Shown here one piece after another: positions 1 to 19,849 of a stretch of 64,000 nucleotides of DNA; positions within the stretch are counted from its first letter, which is position 1; every line of letters starts with the position of its first letter. The translations under genes and the position numbers were made by a program. Source of the DNA: Dyella thiooxydans (lineage in GTDB: Bacteria > Pseudomonadota > Gammaproteobacteria > Xanthomonadales > Rhodanobacteraceae); NCBI RefSeq assembly GCF_001641285.1, contig NZ_CP014841.1, forward strand, positions 2,046,001 through 2,110,000, given 5' to 3'. Under the pieces are notes generated by a model. The model worked only from the letters and a program-made list of their open reading frames with translations, did no database searches and was not told the DNA's origin.

Positions 1-7
1 GGTTCAT
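1..7 (-). CDS. rplX: 50S ribosomal protein L24, first codons only (partial)
   Basis: Only the start is inside the window: an ATG followed by AAC, preceded by GGAG eight bases upstream, directly after the rplN stop. L24 normally begins Met-Asn and follows L14 in the S10/spc arrangement, so the call rests on position and two codons. The gene continues beyond base 1. Confidence 0.6.
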
Positions 8-21
8 GGCTATTACTCCGC

Positions 22-390
22 TCAGAGCACTTCCGGCGCGAGCGAGACGATCTTCATGAACTTCTCGCTGCGCAGCTCGCGGGTGACCGGCCCGAAAATA
101 CGGGTGCCGATCGGCTCGAGCTTGTTGTTGAGGAGGACAGCCGCGTTGCCGTCGAAACGGATCAGCGAACCATCCGGACGGCGCACGCCCTTGGCAGTGC
201 GAACCACCACGGCGTTGTAGACCTCGCCCTTCTTCACCTTGCCACGGGGGATGGCATCCTTCACGGTGACCTTGATCACGTCACCGATCGCGGCGTAGCG
301 GCGCTTGGAGCCGCCGAGCACCTTGATGCACATCAGTTCCTTGGCGCCGCTGTTGTCCGCCGCGGAGAGCGTGCTTTGCATCTGGATCAT
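22..390 (-). CDS. rplN: 50S ribosomal protein L14
   Basis: Primary 23S rRNA-binding protein of the large subunit, near the subunit interface where it contacts L19 and 16S rRNA. The 122-residue product has the usual family length and the characteristic N-terminus MIQMQSTL, followed by the [21 protein letters not shown] block. It lies 15 nt after rpsQ in the S10-type operon and is followed by rplX, the conserved order in gammaproteobacteria. Nothing unusual is seen. Confidence 0.97.
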   Translation of the reverse strand: MIQMQSTLSAADNSGAKELMCIKVLGGSKRRYAAIGDVIKVTVKDAIPRGKVKKGEVYNAVVVRTAKGVRRPDGSLIRFDGNAAVLLNNKLEPIGTRIFGPVTRELRSEKFMKIVSLAPEVL

Positions 391-405
391 GTCTGCACCC
401 TCCTC

Positions 406-666
406 TTAGACGTTGGCGCGCGTGAGGATTTCCACCACGCGGTGATGCTTGGTCTTGGACAGCGGGCGGCATTCGGCGATACGCACCACGTCACCCTCGT
501 TCGCGCCCAGGTCGTCCTGCGCGTGAAGCTTGGTCGAACGACGGATGATCTTGCCGAGCAGACCGTGCTGCACCTGACGCTCGATCAGCACCGTGACCGT
601 CTTGTCCATCTTGTTGGAAACCACGCGCCCCTCGAGGGTGCGTGCCTGTTTCTGGTTCTCGCTCAT
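406..666 (-). CDS. rpsQ: 30S ribosomal protein S17
   Basis: Small-subunit protein that binds 16S rRNA early in assembly. The 86-residue product carries the typical [22 protein letters not shown] stretch in its OB-fold (residues about 9-30) and a KLHAQDD segment. It sits 11 nt downstream of rpmC and 15 nt upstream of rplN, as expected for this operon. Length and order are canonical. Confidence 0.97.
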   Translation of the reverse strand: MSENQKQARTLEGRVVSNKMDKTVTVLIERQVQHGLLGKIIRRSTKLHAQDDLGANEGDVVRIAECRPLSKTKHHRVVEILTRANV

Positions 667-677
667 GTCCGCCGTCC

Positions 678-863
678 TTACTTCTTGCCGCCGAGCACGA
701 ACTTCGTGCGGGCGATGTCGCGCCGAACGCGGCGCAGCTGGTGCGGCTGGCTGAGCTGGCCGGTGCCCTTCTGCATGCGCAGATTGAACTGCTCCTTGCG
801 AAGGTCCAGCAGGTGCTGGTTCAGCTCTTCGACCGACTTGTTGTTGATATCTTTGATAGCCAT
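678..863 (-). CDS. rpmC: 50S ribosomal protein L29
   Basis: Small helical large-subunit protein near the nascent-peptide exit. I place the start at the ATG at 863, whose A overlaps the rplP stop (TGATG), giving 61 residues beginning [19 protein letters not shown] one codon earlier is possible but is not needed for homology. The [14 protein letters not shown] block is typical of L29. The overlap implies translational coupling to rplP. Confidence 0.95.
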   Translation of the reverse strand: MAIKDINNKSVEELNQHLLDLRKEQFNLRMQKGTGQLSQPHQLRRVRRDIARTKFVLGGKK

Positions 864-1276
864 CACATCACCGCCCGGCTGACAAACTGGGTCTGCACCG
901 AGAGCTTGGCGGCCGCCAGGCGGAACGCCTCGCGCGCCGTGGACTCGTCCACACCCTCGATTTCATAAAGCATGCGGCCGGGCTGGATCGGGGCGACCCA
1001 CAGCTCGACGCTACCCTTACCCGCGCCCATGCGGACCTCGATGGGCTTCTTGGTGATCGGCTTGTCCGGAAACACGCGGATCCAGAGCTTGCCGCCACGC
1101 TTGACGTAACGGGTGATGCAACGACGACCGGCCTCGATCTGGCGCGCGGTCAGCGCACCGAACGTGGTCGCCTTCAGACCGAACTCGCCGAAGCTGACCA
1201 GGTTGGCGCTGTGCGCCAGCCCGTCATTGCGGCCCTTGAACTGCTTGCGGAATTTGGTTCGCTTGGGTTGCAACAT
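863..1276 (-). CDS. rplP: 50S ribosomal protein L16
   Basis: Large-subunit protein that organises the A-site and peptidyl-transferase region. The 137-residue product begins [17 protein letters not shown] and contains the [21 protein letters not shown] segment and the C-terminal [19 protein letters not shown], all standard for the family. It follows rpsC by 11 nt and overlaps rpmC by one base. Confidence 0.97.
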   Translation of the reverse strand: MLQPKRTKFRKQFKGRNDGLAHSANLVSFGEFGLKATTFGALTARQIEAGRRCITRYVKRGGKLWIRVFPDKPITKKPIEVRMGAGKGSVELWVAPIQPGRMLYEIEGVDESTAREAFRLAAAKLSVQTQFVSRAVM

Positions 1277-1287
1277 GGCAACTCTCC

Positions 1288-2037
1288 TTACTTCGCCGCC
1301 CGCTCGCGACGGCCTTCACCGCCCTCGCGACGCGATTCACGACGACCCTCGCCGCCTTCGCGACGCGGCTGCGACTGCTCGTCCTTCGACTCCTGCGACG
1401 CTGCCGCCAGGTCGAAGATCTCGCCCTTGTAGATCCACACCTTGATGCCGATGATGCCGTAGGTGGTCTTGGCCTCGGCGGTGCCGTAGTCGATGTCCGC
1501 ACGCAGGGTGTGCAGCGGCACGCGACCTTCACGACTCCACTCGGAGCGGGCGATCTCGGCACCGTTCAGACGACCGGACACGTTGATCTTGACGCCCTGG
1601 GCACCGAGGCGCATCGCGTTGCCGACGGCGCGCTTCATCGCACGACGGAACATGATGCGGCGCTCGAGCTGCTGCGCGATCGACTCGGCGACCAGCTGCG
1701 CATCGAGCTCCGGCTTGCGGACTTCGTTCACGTTGATGTGCGTCGGAACGCCCATCATCTCGCTGACTTCCTTGCGCAGCTTCTCGATGTCCTCGCCCTT
1801 CTTGCCGATCACCACGCCCGGACGGGCGCTGTAAATCGTCACGCGGGCGGTCTTGGCCGGGCGCTCGATCTGGATCTTGGAGATGCCAGCCTGGGCGAGC
1901 TTCTTGCGAAGCATCTCGCGGACCTTCAGGTCAGCGACCAGGTACTTGGCGTAATCGCCCTTGTTTGCGTACCACTTCGAGTTCCAGTCCTTGGCGATGC
2001 CGAGGCGGATACCGGTGGGATGAACTTTGTGACCCAT
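1288..2037 (-). CDS. rpsC: 30S ribosomal protein S3, with extended Arg/Gly-rich tail
   Basis: Small-subunit head protein at the mRNA entry tunnel, with helicase-like function. KH-domain motif [17 protein letters not shown] lies near residues 75-91. At 249 residues it is longer than E. coli S3 (233). The excess is a C-terminal tail built from two near-identical units ([11 protein letters not shown] / [11 protein letters not shown]) ending AAK. Arg-rich tails are known in S3 homologues, but this one is clearly repeat-derived. It lies between rplV (15 nt) and rplP (11 nt). Confidence 0.97.
   Translation of the reverse strand: MGHKVHPTGIRLGIAKDWNSKWYANKGDYAKYLVADLKVREMLRKKLAQAGISKIQIERPAKTARVTIYSARPGVVIGKKGEDIEKLRKEVSEMMGVPTHINVNEVRKPELDAQLVAESIAQQLERRIMFRRAMKRAVGNAMRLGAQGVKINVSGRLNGAEIARSEWSREGRVPLHTLRADIDYGTAEAKTTYGIIGIKVWIYKGEIFDLAAASQESKDEQSQPRREGGEGRRESRREGGEGRRERAAK
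1291..1362 (-). repeat. Two-copy 33-nt repeat encoding the S3 tail
   Basis: The end of rpsC encodes the unit [11 protein letters not shown] followed by [11 protein letters not shown], an 11-residue period matching an imperfect 33-nt tandem duplication. Copy number may vary between strains. This is read directly from the translation. Confidence 0.75.
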
Positions 2038-2052
2038 CGTCTTTTCGTCCTC

Positions 2053-2388
2053 TTAATCGCCAACGACCACGGTGATGTGGCTGGTGCGCTTCAGGATGCG
2101 CGAACCGCGACCCTTGGCGCGGGCGTACATGCGCTTCATCGACGGACCTTCGTCCACGAAGATGCGCGAGACCTTCAGTTCGTCCACGTCGGCGCCGAGG
2201 TTGTTCTCGGCGTTGGCGACGGCCGACAGCAGCACCTTGCGGACAAGGTGGGCAGCCTTCTTGTTGGTGAACTGGAGCACGTCGCTGGCGCGACCCACGG
2301 GCATGCCGCGGACCAGGTCAGCCACCAGGCGTGCCTTCTGCGCCGAGATGCGGGCGCTGCGCAGGATCGCTTTGGCTTCGGTGCTCAT
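2053..2388 (-). CDS. rplV: 50S ribosomal protein L22
   Basis: Large-subunit protein whose hairpin lines the exit tunnel. It has 111 residues with the expected [17 protein letters not shown]-terminal block and the C-terminal [22 protein letters not shown] hairpin, the site where macrolide-resistance changes occur in other bacteria; no insertion or deletion is apparent there. It is separated from rpsS by a single base. Confidence 0.97.
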   Translation of the reverse strand: MSTEAKAILRSARISAQKARLVADLVRGMPVGRASDVLQFTNKKAAHLVRKVLLSAVANAENNLGADVDELKVSRIFVDEGPSMKRMYARAKGRGSRILKRTSHITVVVGD

Positions 2389-2389
2389 C

Positions 2390-2662
2390 TTACTTGCCCT
2401 TCTTGTCGCCGCCGTGGCCCTTGAAGGTGCGGGTCACCGCGAACTCGCCGAGCTTGTGCCCGACCATGTTCTCGTTGACGAGCACCGGCACGTGCTGGCG
2501 ACCGTTGTGGATGGCGATGGTCAGGCCGACCATTTCCGGCAGGATCATCGAGCGACGCGACCAAGTCTTGATCGGGCGCTTGTTGTTGGCGGAAACCGCA
2601 GCTTCCACCTTCTTGACGAGGTGAAGGTCGACGAACGGACCTTTCTTCAGAGAACGCGGCAT
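2390..2662 (-). CDS. rpsS: 30S ribosomal protein S19
   Basis: Small-subunit head protein forming a complex with S13 near the A-site finger. The product has 90 residues and begins [12 protein letters not shown]. Its middle block [19 protein letters not shown] and the C-terminal [19 protein letters not shown] are typical. It lies 12 nt after rplB and is almost contiguous with rplV. Confidence 0.97.
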   Translation of the reverse strand: MPRSLKKGPFVDLHLVKKVEAAVSANNKRPIKTWSRRSMILPEMVGLTIAIHNGRQHVPVLVNENMVGHKLGEFAVTRTFKGHGGDKKGK

Positions 2663-2674
2663 GTCGGCTTCCTG

Positions 2675-3496
2675 TTACTTGCGACGACGCACGATGAACT
2701 GCTGCGTGCGCTTGTTGTTGCGGGTCTTGTAACCCTTGGTCGGCGTGCCCCACGGGCTGACCGGATGACGGCCACCGGAGGTACGGCCCTCACCACCGCC
2801 GTGCGGATGGTCGACCGGGTTCATCACCACGCCGCGGACGGTCGGGCGGATACCCTTCCAGCGGGTGGCGCCGGCCTTGCCGAGCTTCTTCAGACTGTGC
2901 TCGGAGTTGCCCACCTCGCCGATCGTGGCGCGGCAGTCGACCGGCACCTTGCGCATCTCGCCGGAGCGGAGGCGCAGGGTGGCGTAACCGGACTCGCGGG
3001 CGACCAGCTGGACCGAGGCGCCGGCGCTGCGGGCGATCTGCGCGCCCTTGCCAGCCTTCATCTCGATGCAGTGGATGGTCGAACCGACCGGGATGTTGCG
3101 CAGCGGCAGGCTGTTGCCCGGCTTGATCGGGGCGTCAGAACCGGACACCAGGCGGTCGCCCACCTGCACGCCCTTCGGCGCGATGATGTAGCGGCGCTCG
3201 CCATCGGCGTAGCACAGCAGCGCGATGTGCGCGGTGCGGTTCGGATCGTACTCGATGCGCTCGACGCGGCCGGCAATGCCTTCCTTGTCGCGCTTGAAGT
3301 CGATGATGCGGTAATGCTGCTTGTGGCCACCACCGCGATGACGCGTGGTGATGCGGCCGAAGTGGTTGCGACCGCCCGTCTTGGACTGCGACTCGGTCAG
3401 CGCCGCGTACGGCGCTCCCTTGTGCAGGCCCTCGGTGCGGACGCTCACCGCGTCGCGGCGGCCCGGCGAGGTCGGCTTGTGCGTGATCAGTGCCAT
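2675..3496 (-). CDS. rplB: 50S ribosomal protein L2
   Basis: Essential large-subunit protein needed for subunit association and the peptidyl-transferase centre. Its 273 residues match the usual length. The [22 protein letters not shown] block lies near residues 40-62, and the C-terminal [15 protein letters not shown] motif contains the histidine near the active centre. It lies between rplW (20 nt) and rpsS (12 nt). Confidence 0.98.
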   Translation of the reverse strand: MALITHKPTSPGRRDAVSVRTEGLHKGAPYAALTESQSKTGGRNHFGRITTRHRGGGHKQHYRIIDFKRDKEGIAGRVERIEYDPNRTAHIALLCYADGERRYIIAPKGVQVGDRLVSGSDAPIKPGNSLPLRNIPVGSTIHCIEMKAGKGAQIARSAGASVQLVARESGYATLRLRSGEMRKVPVDCRATIGEVGNSEHSLKKLGKAGATRWKGIRPTVRGVVMNPVDHPHGGGEGRTSGGRHPVSPWGTPTKGYKTRNNKRTQQFIVRRRK

Positions 3497-3516
3497 CTCA
3501 ATGCGACTCCTTGAGC

Positions 3517-3810
3517 TCAGGCCTTGGCCGACACGTCGATGGTCTGACCATCGGCGAGGCGGACATAGGCCTTGCGCTTGCCCTGGCGGCTGCCAGTGCG
3601 GAAACGGAAGGACTTGACCTTGCCCTTGGCGTTGACGAGGTTCACCTGCTCGACCTTGACGTCGAACATCTGCTCCACCGCCGCGCGGACATCGGCCTTG
3701 GTCGCCTCGGGGGCGACAACGAATACGTACTGGTTGCTCTCGGCCAGGCGCGCGGACTTCTCGGAGATGTGCGGCGCACGCAGGGTGTTGAGAATGCGTT
3801 CGGTGCTCAT
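3517..3810 (-). CDS. rplW: 50S ribosomal protein L23
   Basis: Exit-tunnel protein and docking site for trigger factor and SRP. I choose the ATG at 3810: it overlaps the rplD stop as ATGA, and a GAGGA ribosome-binding site lies nine bases before it. The in-frame ATG at 3819 is too close to that site. The product has 97 residues beginning [19 protein letters not shown], with the conserved [12 protein letters not shown] segment. Confidence 0.95.
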   Translation of the reverse strand: MSTERILNTLRAPHISEKSARLAESNQYVFVVAPEATKADVRAAVEQMFDVKVEQVNLVNAKGKVKSFRFRTGSRQGKRKAYVRLADGQTIDVSAKA

Positions 3811-4409
3811 GCCAGCCATTCCTCGATCTTCTTGACCGCGTCGACGGTCAGCACGATGTGGTCCGAACCCACCAGATTGACCGGGTTCAGCGCCATCACG
3901 TCCACGACATGCAGGTACGGGATGTTGCGGGCGGCAAGGTAGAGCGCCTCGTTGGCGTCTTCGCTCACCAGCAGCACGCGACCGGACACCTGCAGCTCGG
4001 CCAGCTTGGCCACCATCGACTTGGTCTTCGGCGCCTCGATGCCGAAGCTCTCGACGACCTTCAGGCGATCCTGGCGGTTGAGCTCGGCCAGAATCGAGCG
4101 GATCGCCACGCGATACGCCTTGCGATTGACCTTCTGCTCGTAGCTGCGCGGCTTGGCGGCGAACGTCACGCCACCGCCGACGAAGATCGGGGCGCGGTAG
4201 TCGCCGTGACGGGCACCGCCGCCCTTCTGCTTCTTGAATTTCTTGGTGGTGCCGGACAGCTCACCACGCGACAGCTGCGCCTTGGTACCGGCGCGACCGC
4301 CGGCCTGGTAGGCCACAACCACCTGGTGCACCAGGGCCTGCTTGAACTCGCCGCCGAACACTTCGTCCGACACGCTGAGCGGCTTGGCGCCAATGACATT
4401 CAGTTCCAT
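3807..4409 (-). CDS. rplD: 50S ribosomal protein L4
   Basis: Large-subunit protein with a long loop in the exit tunnel; in E. coli it also autoregulates the S10 operon. The ATG at 4409 with GGAGAG just upstream gives 200 residues starting [13 protein letters not shown]. The extended loop [19 protein letters not shown] is intact. It starts 11 nt after rplC and overlaps rplW. The S10 leader (5395-5533) is the natural place to look for L4 control here. Confidence 0.97.
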   Translation of the reverse strand: MELNVIGAKPLSVSDEVFGGEFKQALVHQVVVAYQAGGRAGTKAQLSRGELSGTTKKFKKQKGGGARHGDYRAPIFVGGGVTFAAKPRSYEQKVNRKAYRVAIRSILAELNRQDRLKVVESFGIEAPKTKSMVAKLAELQVSGRVLLVSEDANEALYLAARNIPYLHVVDVMALNPVNLVGSDHIVLTVDAVKKIEEWLA

Positions 4410-4420
4410 GGCGTCTCTCC

Positions 4421-5062
4421 TCAACCCTTGGTGGTCGGACGGATGACGACGTCGCCACCGGTGGCACCCGGCACCGCGCCCTTCACCGCGATCAGGTGAC
4501 GCTCGGCGTCGACCTTGACCACTTCCAGACCCTGCTGCGTGCGGTTCACCGCACCCATGTGGCCGGCCATCTTCTTGCCCGGGAACACGCGACCCGGCGT
4601 CTGACGCTGGCCGATCGAGCCCGGGGCGCGATGCGACAGCGAGTTACCGTGGGTGGCGTCGCCCATCTTGAAGTTGTGGCGCTTGATCGTGCCCTGGAAG
4701 CCCTTGCCCTTGGACACGCCGGCGACATCGACGATCTGGCCGACGGTGAACAGCTCGTCCGCCTTGATCTCCGCACCGATCGCGTACTTGCCGAGGTCGT
4801 CGGCGGCAACGCGGAACTCCCACAGGCCACGGCCCGGCTCGACCTTCGCGGTCGCATAGTGGCCCTTCAGCGGCTGCGTCAGCAGCGAGGCGCGCTTTGC
4901 GCCCGCCGTGACCTGCACGGCGCTGTAGCCATCATTCTCTTCCGTCTTCACCTGGGTCACGCGGTTCGGCGTCGCTTCGATCAGCGTCACCGGAATCGAG
5001 CGGCCATCTTCGGTGAAGAGTCGGCTCATGCCGCACTTGCGGCCAACCAGTCCGATACTCAT
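4421..5062 (-). CDS. rplC: 50S ribosomal protein L3
   Basis: Assembly-initiating 23S rRNA protein that reaches the peptidyl-transferase centre. The 213-residue product begins [16 protein letters not shown] and contains the [19 protein letters not shown] motif (residues about 150-168), which includes the glutamine methylated by PrmB in E. coli, and [12 protein letters not shown]. It is 20 nt downstream of rpsJ and 11 nt upstream of rplD. Confidence 0.97.
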   Translation of the reverse strand: MSIGLVGRKCGMSRLFTEDGRSIPVTLIEATPNRVTQVKTEENDGYSAVQVTAGAKRASLLTQPLKGHYATAKVEPGRGLWEFRVAADDLGKYAIGAEIKADELFTVGQIVDVAGVSKGKGFQGTIKRHNFKMGDATHGNSLSHRAPGSIGQRQTPGRVFPGKKMAGHMGAVNRTQQGLEVVKVDAERHLIAVKGAVPGATGGDVVIRPTTKG

Positions 5063-5082
5063 CTTCGTATCCTGTCTATCGC

Positions 5083-5394
5083 TCAGCCGAGCTTGATCTG
5101 GACATCCACGCCAGCGGCGAGGTCAAGCTTCATGAGCGCGTCCACGGTCTTGTCATTGGGGTCGACGATGTCGAGCACGCGCTTGTGGGTGCGGGTCTCA
5201 TACTGGTCGCGCGCGTCCTTGTCGACGTGCGGCGAGACCAGGATGGTGTAGCGCTCGATCTTGGTCGGGAGCGGAATCGGGCCGAGCACCGTAGCGCCGG
5301 TGCGCTTGGCCGTCTCGACGATCTCGCTGGCCGAGCGGTCGATCAGACGATGATCGTACGCCTTGAGCCGGATGCGAATCTTCTGGTTCGCCAT
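5083..5394 (-). CDS. rpsJ: 30S ribosomal protein S10 (NusE)
   Basis: Small-subunit protein that also acts as the antitermination factor NusE with NusB and NusG. The ATG at 5394, preceded by AGGA, gives the canonical 103 residues, [19 protein letters not shown] to VDVQIKLG. The open frame continues upstream without homology. It is the first gene of the S10 operon, with a promoter and two hairpins in the leader above it. Confidence 0.97.
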   Translation of the reverse strand: MANQKIRIRLKAYDHRLIDRSASEIVETAKRTGATVLGPIPLPTKIERYTILVSPHVDKDARDQYETRTHKRVLDIVDPNDKTVDALMKLDLAAGVDVQIKLG

Positions 5395-5533
5395 AAAACC
5401 GTGTCCTGTTGTCAAAAGAACAATTACTTGTGAACCGAAGCGGCTTCTCACCGCTTCGCACTTGCGACTGGACGCCCCGATGCACTGAAAGCCGCCCAAA
5501 ATGTTCGGCAAGCCAGTCGATCCGGCTTGCCGA
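5395..5533 (-). promoter_or_regulatory. S10 operon leader with two hairpins
   Basis: Between the predicted transcription start (about 5534) and rpsJ lie two perfect stem-loops. One has arms at 5506-5514 and 5523-5531 (CGGCAAGCC / GGCTTGCCG). The other has arms at 5436-5443 and 5451-5458 (CGAAGCGG / CCGCTTCG). In E. coli the S10 leader is the target of L4 autoregulation. A similar role here is inferred from position only; the stems do not obviously copy the E. coli fold. Confidence 0.5.
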
Positions 5534-5540
5534 GCAGAAA

Positions 5541-5569
5541 AGTATAAAAGGCGTAAAAACAAAGATCAA
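5541..5569 (-). promoter_or_regulatory. Promoter of the S10 operon
   Basis: On the minus strand, -35 TTGATC (5564-5569), a 17-nt spacer and -10 TATACT (5541-5546) form a good sigma-70 type promoter. It lies between the tuf terminator and rpsJ, so S10 transcription should not depend on the str operon. The start site is expected near 5534. Confidence 0.7.
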
Positions 5570-5743
5570 CAAAGCTCGCGCCCTGTGATCCTCATGTCTT
5601 ATGCCCCAGGCGATCCGTGCCAGCGAACTCGAAGCACATCCTGTGCCTCATTTCGCGGTGTAGGAGACCCCGCCGTAGGCAAGATGCTCCTGCAAAGAAG
5701 AGCGAGTATAGCCTGCCCCGAACGCGAAGGGAAGCCCCGGCCC

Positions 5744-5776
5744 AACAAAAAGCGGCAGCCGTTTCCGGCTGCCGCC
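5744..5776 (-). terminator. Rho-independent terminator after tuf (str operon)
   Basis: A 10-bp perfect stem (GCGGCAGCCG / CGGCTGCCGC on either side of a GAAA loop, minus strand) is followed by CTTTTTGTT. It lies 21 nt past the tuf stop and is a textbook intrinsic terminator closing rpsL-rpsG-fusA-tuf. Confidence 0.88.
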
Positions 5777-5797
5777 CTCGTCCGCGCGGGAAACCGC

Positions 5798-6988
5798 TTA
5801 CTTGATGATCTTGGCCACCACGCCGGCGCCGACGGTACGGCCGCCTTCGCGGATCGCGAAGCGCAGACCCTCGTCCATCGCGATCGGGTGGATCAGGCTC
5901 ACCACCATCTTCACGTTGTCGCCCGGCATCACCATCTCCACACCCTCCGGCAACTGGCAGGCGCCGGTCACGTCGGTCGTGCGGAAGTAGAACTGCGGAC
6001 GGTAGCCCTTGAAGAACGGCGTGTGACGGCCACCCTCGTCCTTCGACAGCACGTACACCTCGGCCTCGAAGTCCGTGTGCGGGGTGATCGAACCCGGCTT
6101 GGCCAGCACCTGGCCGCGCTCCACGTCGTCACGCTTCAGACCGCGCAGCAGCAGGCCCACGTTGTCGCCCGCCTGACCCTGGTCCAGCAGCTTGCGGAAC
6201 ATTTCCACGCCGGTCACGGTGGTCTTCTGCGTGTCGCGGATACCCACGACCTCGATTTCCTCACCGACCTTGATGATGCCGCGCTCGACACGACCGGTCA
6301 CCACGGTGCCGCGGCCCGAGATCGAGAACACGTCTTCCACCGGCATCAGGAACGGCTTGTCGATGTCGCGCTGCGGCTCCGGAATGTACGTATCCAGCGC
6401 GTCCACCAGCGCAATGATCGCCGGCACGCCGATTTCCGACTGGTCGCCTTCCAGCGCCTTCAGCGCCGAACCCTTGATGATCGGAGTGTCGTCGCCCGGG
6501 AAGTCGTACTTCGACAGCAGCTCGCGCACTTCCATCTCGACCAGCTCGAGCAGCTCGGCGTCGTCCACCATGTCCGCCTTGTTCAGGAAGACCACGATGT
6601 ACGGCACGCCCACCTGGCGCGACAGCAGGATGTGCTCGCGCGTCTGCGGCATCGGGCCGTCCGCGGCCGAGCACACCAGGATCGCGCCGTCCATCTGCGC
6701 CGCACCCGTGATCATGTTCTTCACGTAGTCGGCGTGGCCCGGGCAGTCCACGTGCGCGTAGTGGCGGGTCGGCGATTCGTATTCGACGTGTGCGGTCGAG
6801 ATCGTGATGCCGCGCGCCTTCTCTTCCGGCGCCGCGTCGATCGCGTCGTACGCCTTGAACTCGCCACCGAAGCGCTCTGCGCCGATCTTCGTCAGCGCTG
6901 CCGTCAGCGTCGTCTTGCCGTGGTCCACGTGACCGATCGTGCCCACGTTGACGTGCGGCTTGGTGCGCTCGAATTTACCCTTTGCCAT
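5798..6988 (-). CDS. tuf: Elongation factor Tu, copy 1
   Basis: GTPase that delivers aminoacyl-tRNA to the ribosomal A site. The ATG at 6988 gives 396 residues. G1 GHVDHGKT (about 18-25), G3 DCPGH and G4 NKAD are intact, followed by the two beta-barrel domains ending VVAKIIK. It is the last gene of the str operon, 50 nt after fusA. The protein is identical to that of the second copy at 22815-24005, and by eye I found six base differences between the two genes, which points to gene conversion. Confidence 0.98.
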   Translation of the reverse strand: MAKGKFERTKPHVNVGTIGHVDHGKTTLTAALTKIGAERFGGEFKAYDAIDAAPEEKARGITISTAHVEYESPTRHYAHVDCPGHADYVKNMITGAAQMDGAILVCSAADGPMPQTREHILLSRQVGVPYIVVFLNKADMVDDAELLELVEMEVRELLSKYDFPGDDTPIIKGSALKALEGDQSEIGVPAIIALVDALDTYIPEPQRDIDKPFLMPVEDVFSISGRGTVVTGRVERGIIKVGEEIEVVGIRDTQKTTVTGVEMFRKLLDQGQAGDNVGLLLRGLKRDDVERGQVLAKPGSITPHTDFEAEVYVLSKDEGGRHTPFFKGYRPQFYFRTTDVTGACQLPEGVEMVMPGDNVKMVVSLIHPIAMDEGLRFAIREGGRTVGAGVVAKIIK

Positions 6989-7038
6989 GACTCTAACCTC
7001 TGAAAAAAGGACCGCAATTATACCGAAAGATGAGCCTG

Positions 7039-9129
<2,091 letters not shown>

Positions 9130-9200
9130 GATGGAGGACCTCCGAATACGACAAGGCAGTGGACGAGCCATGCCCGCCCACTGCCCTGGGAACCACCGGA

Positions 9201-9668
9201 TTACCAGCGGTAGTGCGAGAACGCCTTGTTGGCTTCCGCCATGCGATGCGTCTCTTCACGCTTCTTGATCGCGCCGCCACGGTTTTCCGAGGCTTCGAGC
9301 AGCTCGGCCGCCAGCTTGCGCGGCATCGAGGTCTCGCCGCGCTTGCGCGCCGCGTCGATCGCCCAGCGCATGGCCAGCGCCATACGACGGCCCGGACGCA
9401 CTTCGACCGGCACCTGGTAGGTGGCGCCGCCGACGCGACGGGACTTCACCTCGACCGCCGGGGCGATGTTGTTCAGGGCCTTCTCGACCAGAGCCACCGG
9501 CTCCGGATTCTTCTCGCCGAGCTGATCGAGCGCGCCGTAGACGATGCTCTCGGCCACGGACTTCTTGCCGCTCTTCATCACCATGTTGATGAAACGGGCG
9601 ATCAGCTGGCTACCGTGCTTGGGATCCGGCAGGACCAGACGGGCGGGGTGGGAACCTTTACGCGACAT
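9201..9668 (-). CDS. rpsG: 30S ribosomal protein S7
   Basis: Head protein of the small subunit that contacts tRNA in the E site and, in E. coli, represses the str operon. It has 155 residues, with the [26 protein letters not shown] block near the N-terminus and [18 protein letters not shown] in the centre. It is 18 nt after rpsL; a gap of about 70 nt to the chosen fusA start could hold an S7 site, though none is evident. Confidence 0.97.
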   Translation of the reverse strand: MSRKGSHPARLVLPDPKHGSQLIARFINMVMKSGKKSVAESIVYGALDQLGEKNPEPVALVEKALNNIAPAVEVKSRRVGGATYQVPVEVRPGRRMALAMRWAIDAARKRGETSMPRKLAAELLEASENRGGAIKKREETHRMAEANKAFSHYRW

Positions 9669-9686
9669 GTTGGGTGTCCTTGATGC

Positions 9687-10061
9687 TTACTTCTTCGGGC
9701 GCTTGGCGCCGTACTTGGAGCGGGCCTGCTTGCGCTTGGTGACGCCAGCGCAGTCCAGACTGCCGCGCACGGTGTGGTAACGCACACCCGGCAGATCCTT
9801 GACGCGGCCACCGCGGATGAGCACCACCGAGTGCTCCTGCAGGTTGTGACCTTCGCCACCGATGTAGCTGATGACCTCGTAACCGTTGGTCAGGCGCACC
9901 TTGGCGACCTTGCGCAGGGCCGAGTTCGGCTTCTTCGGGGTGGTGGTGTAGACGCGGGTGCAGACACCACGACGCTGCGGGCTGCTCTGCAGGGCCGGCG
10001 AAGCGCTCTTGTAGCTCTTCGGGCTGCGGGACTTGCGCACCAACTGATTGACTGTCGTCAT
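9687..10061 (-). CDS. rpsL: 30S ribosomal protein S12
   Basis: Decoding-centre protein and target of streptomycin-resistance mutations. It has 124 residues with [10 protein letters not shown] at the N-terminus. The [20 protein letters not shown] segment contains the wild-type Lys of the K43 position, and the second lysine region reads [13 protein letters not shown]. No resistance-type substitution is evident in these blocks. It is the first gene of the str operon. Confidence 0.97.
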   Translation of the reverse strand: MTTVNQLVRKSRSPKSYKSASPALQSSPQRRGVCTRVYTTTPKKPNSALRKVAKVRLTNGYEVISYIGGEGHNLQEHSVVLIRGGRVKDLPGVRYHTVRGSLDCAGVTKRKQARSKYGAKRPKK

Positions 10062-10123
10062 GCGGAACTATTCCTGGGAAACATAAAGGCAGACCGATGC
10101 ATTCGGCCTGCCGAGAAGCGGAA

Positions 10124-10152
10124 ATTTAACACGGGCCCTCTTGCTCGAGCAA
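10124..10152 (-). promoter_or_regulatory. Promoter of the str operon (rpsL)
   Basis: On the minus strand, -35 TTGCTC (10147-10152), 17-nt spacer, -10 TTAAAT (10124-10129); start near 10117, about 56 nt before rpsL. The -35 lies within the perfect 12-bp palindrome TTGCTCGAGCAA (10141-10152). No strong U-tract terminator separates it from rpoC. A hairpin-forming GAGGCGC/GCGCCTC pair lies between rpoC and this promoter. Confidence 0.55.
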
Positions 10153-10237
10153 TCAGGCCCATCGCATCCATGACCCGAACACGAGGCGCCTCCGTGCGCC
10201 TCATTTCGTATGTCAGCGAGTGTTGCCCGCGAAGGGC

Positions 10238-14443
<4,206 letters not shown>

Positions 14444-14468
14444 TGCATAAGCTCCTGTAACCCGTCGG

Positions 14469-18629
<4,161 letters not shown>

Positions 18630-18835
18630 GGTCGGTGACGCCTCGGTTCGCAGTGACGCCGGTGGTGCACACACCGGCTAATTTTGGAAAGCGGTGATGC
18701 TCCGGACGGCCAGGCAGGCCCGACGGGACATCAAAAAGACAGGAATCAGTAGCCGGTGTCCGGCCGCTCAGTACTGCCTTTTCGGGTGACTCGGTGAAAC
18801 GGGATGGCGACGAGGCCAGCCCTTGCAACAGGCAA

Positions 18836-18861
18836 AGCCCGGGGGCTTACGCCCCCAGGCT
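18836..18861 (-). terminator. Attenuator-like hairpin between rplL and rpoB
   Basis: On the minus strand AGCCTGGGGGC - GTAA - GCCCCCGGGCT forms an 11-bp stem with one mismatch, followed only by TTTGCC. Its position, 43 nt past rplL, matches the partial terminator that reduces rpoBC relative to L7/L12 in E. coli. That role is inferred here. The rest of 18630-18903 shows no gene. Confidence 0.6.
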
Positions 18862-18903
18862 TGCGTGACGCTGGTTCAAACTGATGGCGCGCAAGAGCGC
18901 CAA

Positions 18904-19275
18904 TTACTTCAGTTCGACCTTGGCGCCAGCGGCTTCCAGGTCCTTCTTGAACTTCTCGGCGTCTTCCTTCGACACGGCTTCCTTCAGGACGCCGCCGGCC
19001 TCGGTGAGGTCCTTGGCTTCCTTCAGGCCCAGGCCGGTGATGGCGCGGACAGCCTTGATCACGTCGACCTTCTTGTCGCCGGCGTTCACCAGGACGACGT
19101 CGAACTCGGTCTTCTCTTCGGCAGCCGGGGCGCCAGCGGCCGGGCCGGCGGCCATCATCACCGGAGCGGCGGCGGACACGCCGAACTTCTCTTCGATGGC
19201 CTTCACCAGCTCCATCACTTCCATCAGCGACTTGGCGGCGACGGCGTCAACGATCTGTTCGTTGGTCAGGGACAT
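18904..19275 (-). CDS. rplL: 50S ribosomal protein L7/L12
   Basis: Stalk protein that recruits translation GTPases, present as dimers on L10. It has 123 residues: an N-terminal dimerisation domain ([20 protein letters not shown]), an Ala/Gly-rich hinge ([17 protein letters not shown], about 34-50) and the factor-binding C-terminal domain with KTEFDVVLV and [12 protein letters not shown]. It follows rplJ by 46 nt. Confidence 0.97.
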   Translation of the reverse strand: MSLTNEQIVDAVAAKSLMEVMELVKAIEEKFGVSAAAPVMMAAGPAAGAPAAEEKTEFDVVLVNAGDKKVDVIKAVRAITGLGLKEAKDLTEAGGVLKEAVSKEDAEKFKKDLEAAGAKVELK

Positions 19276-19321
19276 TGTGTTTTACCTCTGGAAATTGAAT
19301 CGAATGGGATAGACGACGAAC

Positions 19322-19849
19322 TCAGGCTTCCGCCGAGGCTTCTTCCGCGACAGCTTCGCCACCGCCCTGCTTGTCGGCCACGGCCTTGACGGCGCGGGCG
19401 AACATCGCAGCGGGCTCGGCGAGCACGCGGGCCAGCATGGCCAGCGCTTCTTCGCGGGTCGGCAGCGAGGCCAGCACATCCACGTGGGCGGCCGGCAGCA
19501 GCTTGCCCTCCACGGAAACGACCTTGGCCTTCAGCTTGTCGTTGGTCTTGGCGAATTCCTTGATCAGGCGACCGGCAGCGCCGGGCTCCTCGAGCGAGAA
19601 CGCGTACAGCAGCGGACCGGTCAGGGCGTCCTTGACGACCTCGAACTCGGTACCGACCACGGCGCGCGATGCCAGCGTGTTCTTGACAACCTTCAGGAAC
19701 ACGCTCGACTCGCGGGCCTTCTTGCGCATCGCGGTCATCTGTTCGACCGTGGTGCCCGCGTACTCGACGGCGACCAGGGAGTGTGCCTTGGCGGCCACTT
19801 CGGCCAGTTCGGCGACTACTTCTTGCTTCTGAGAGAGATTCAGAGCCAT
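19322..19849 (-). CDS. rplJ: 50S ribosomal protein L10
   Basis: Stalk base that anchors L7/L12 and represses its own operon by binding the mRNA leader. It has 175 residues: [21 protein letters not shown] at the N-terminus, the rRNA-binding block [23 protein letters not shown] (about 39-61), and a C-terminal helix with an extra acidic/Ala tail compared with E. coli (165 residues). A 347-nt leader with structured elements precedes it. Confidence 0.97.
   Translation of the reverse strand: MALNLSQKQEVVAELAEVAAKAHSLVAVEYAGTTVEQMTAMRKKARESSVFLKVVKNTLASRAVVGTEFEVVKDALTGPLLYAFSLEEPGAAGRLIKEFAKTNDKLKAKVVSVEGKLLPAAHVDVLASLPTREEALAMLARVLAEPAAMFARAVKAVADKQGGGEAVAEEASAEA

Noticed and set aside
5705-5733. 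A second TATACT upstream of rpsJ as a promoter
   Set aside because: The -10 is good but the sequence 17 nt upstream (TTCCCT) is a poor -35. The promoter at 5541-5569 is better placed.
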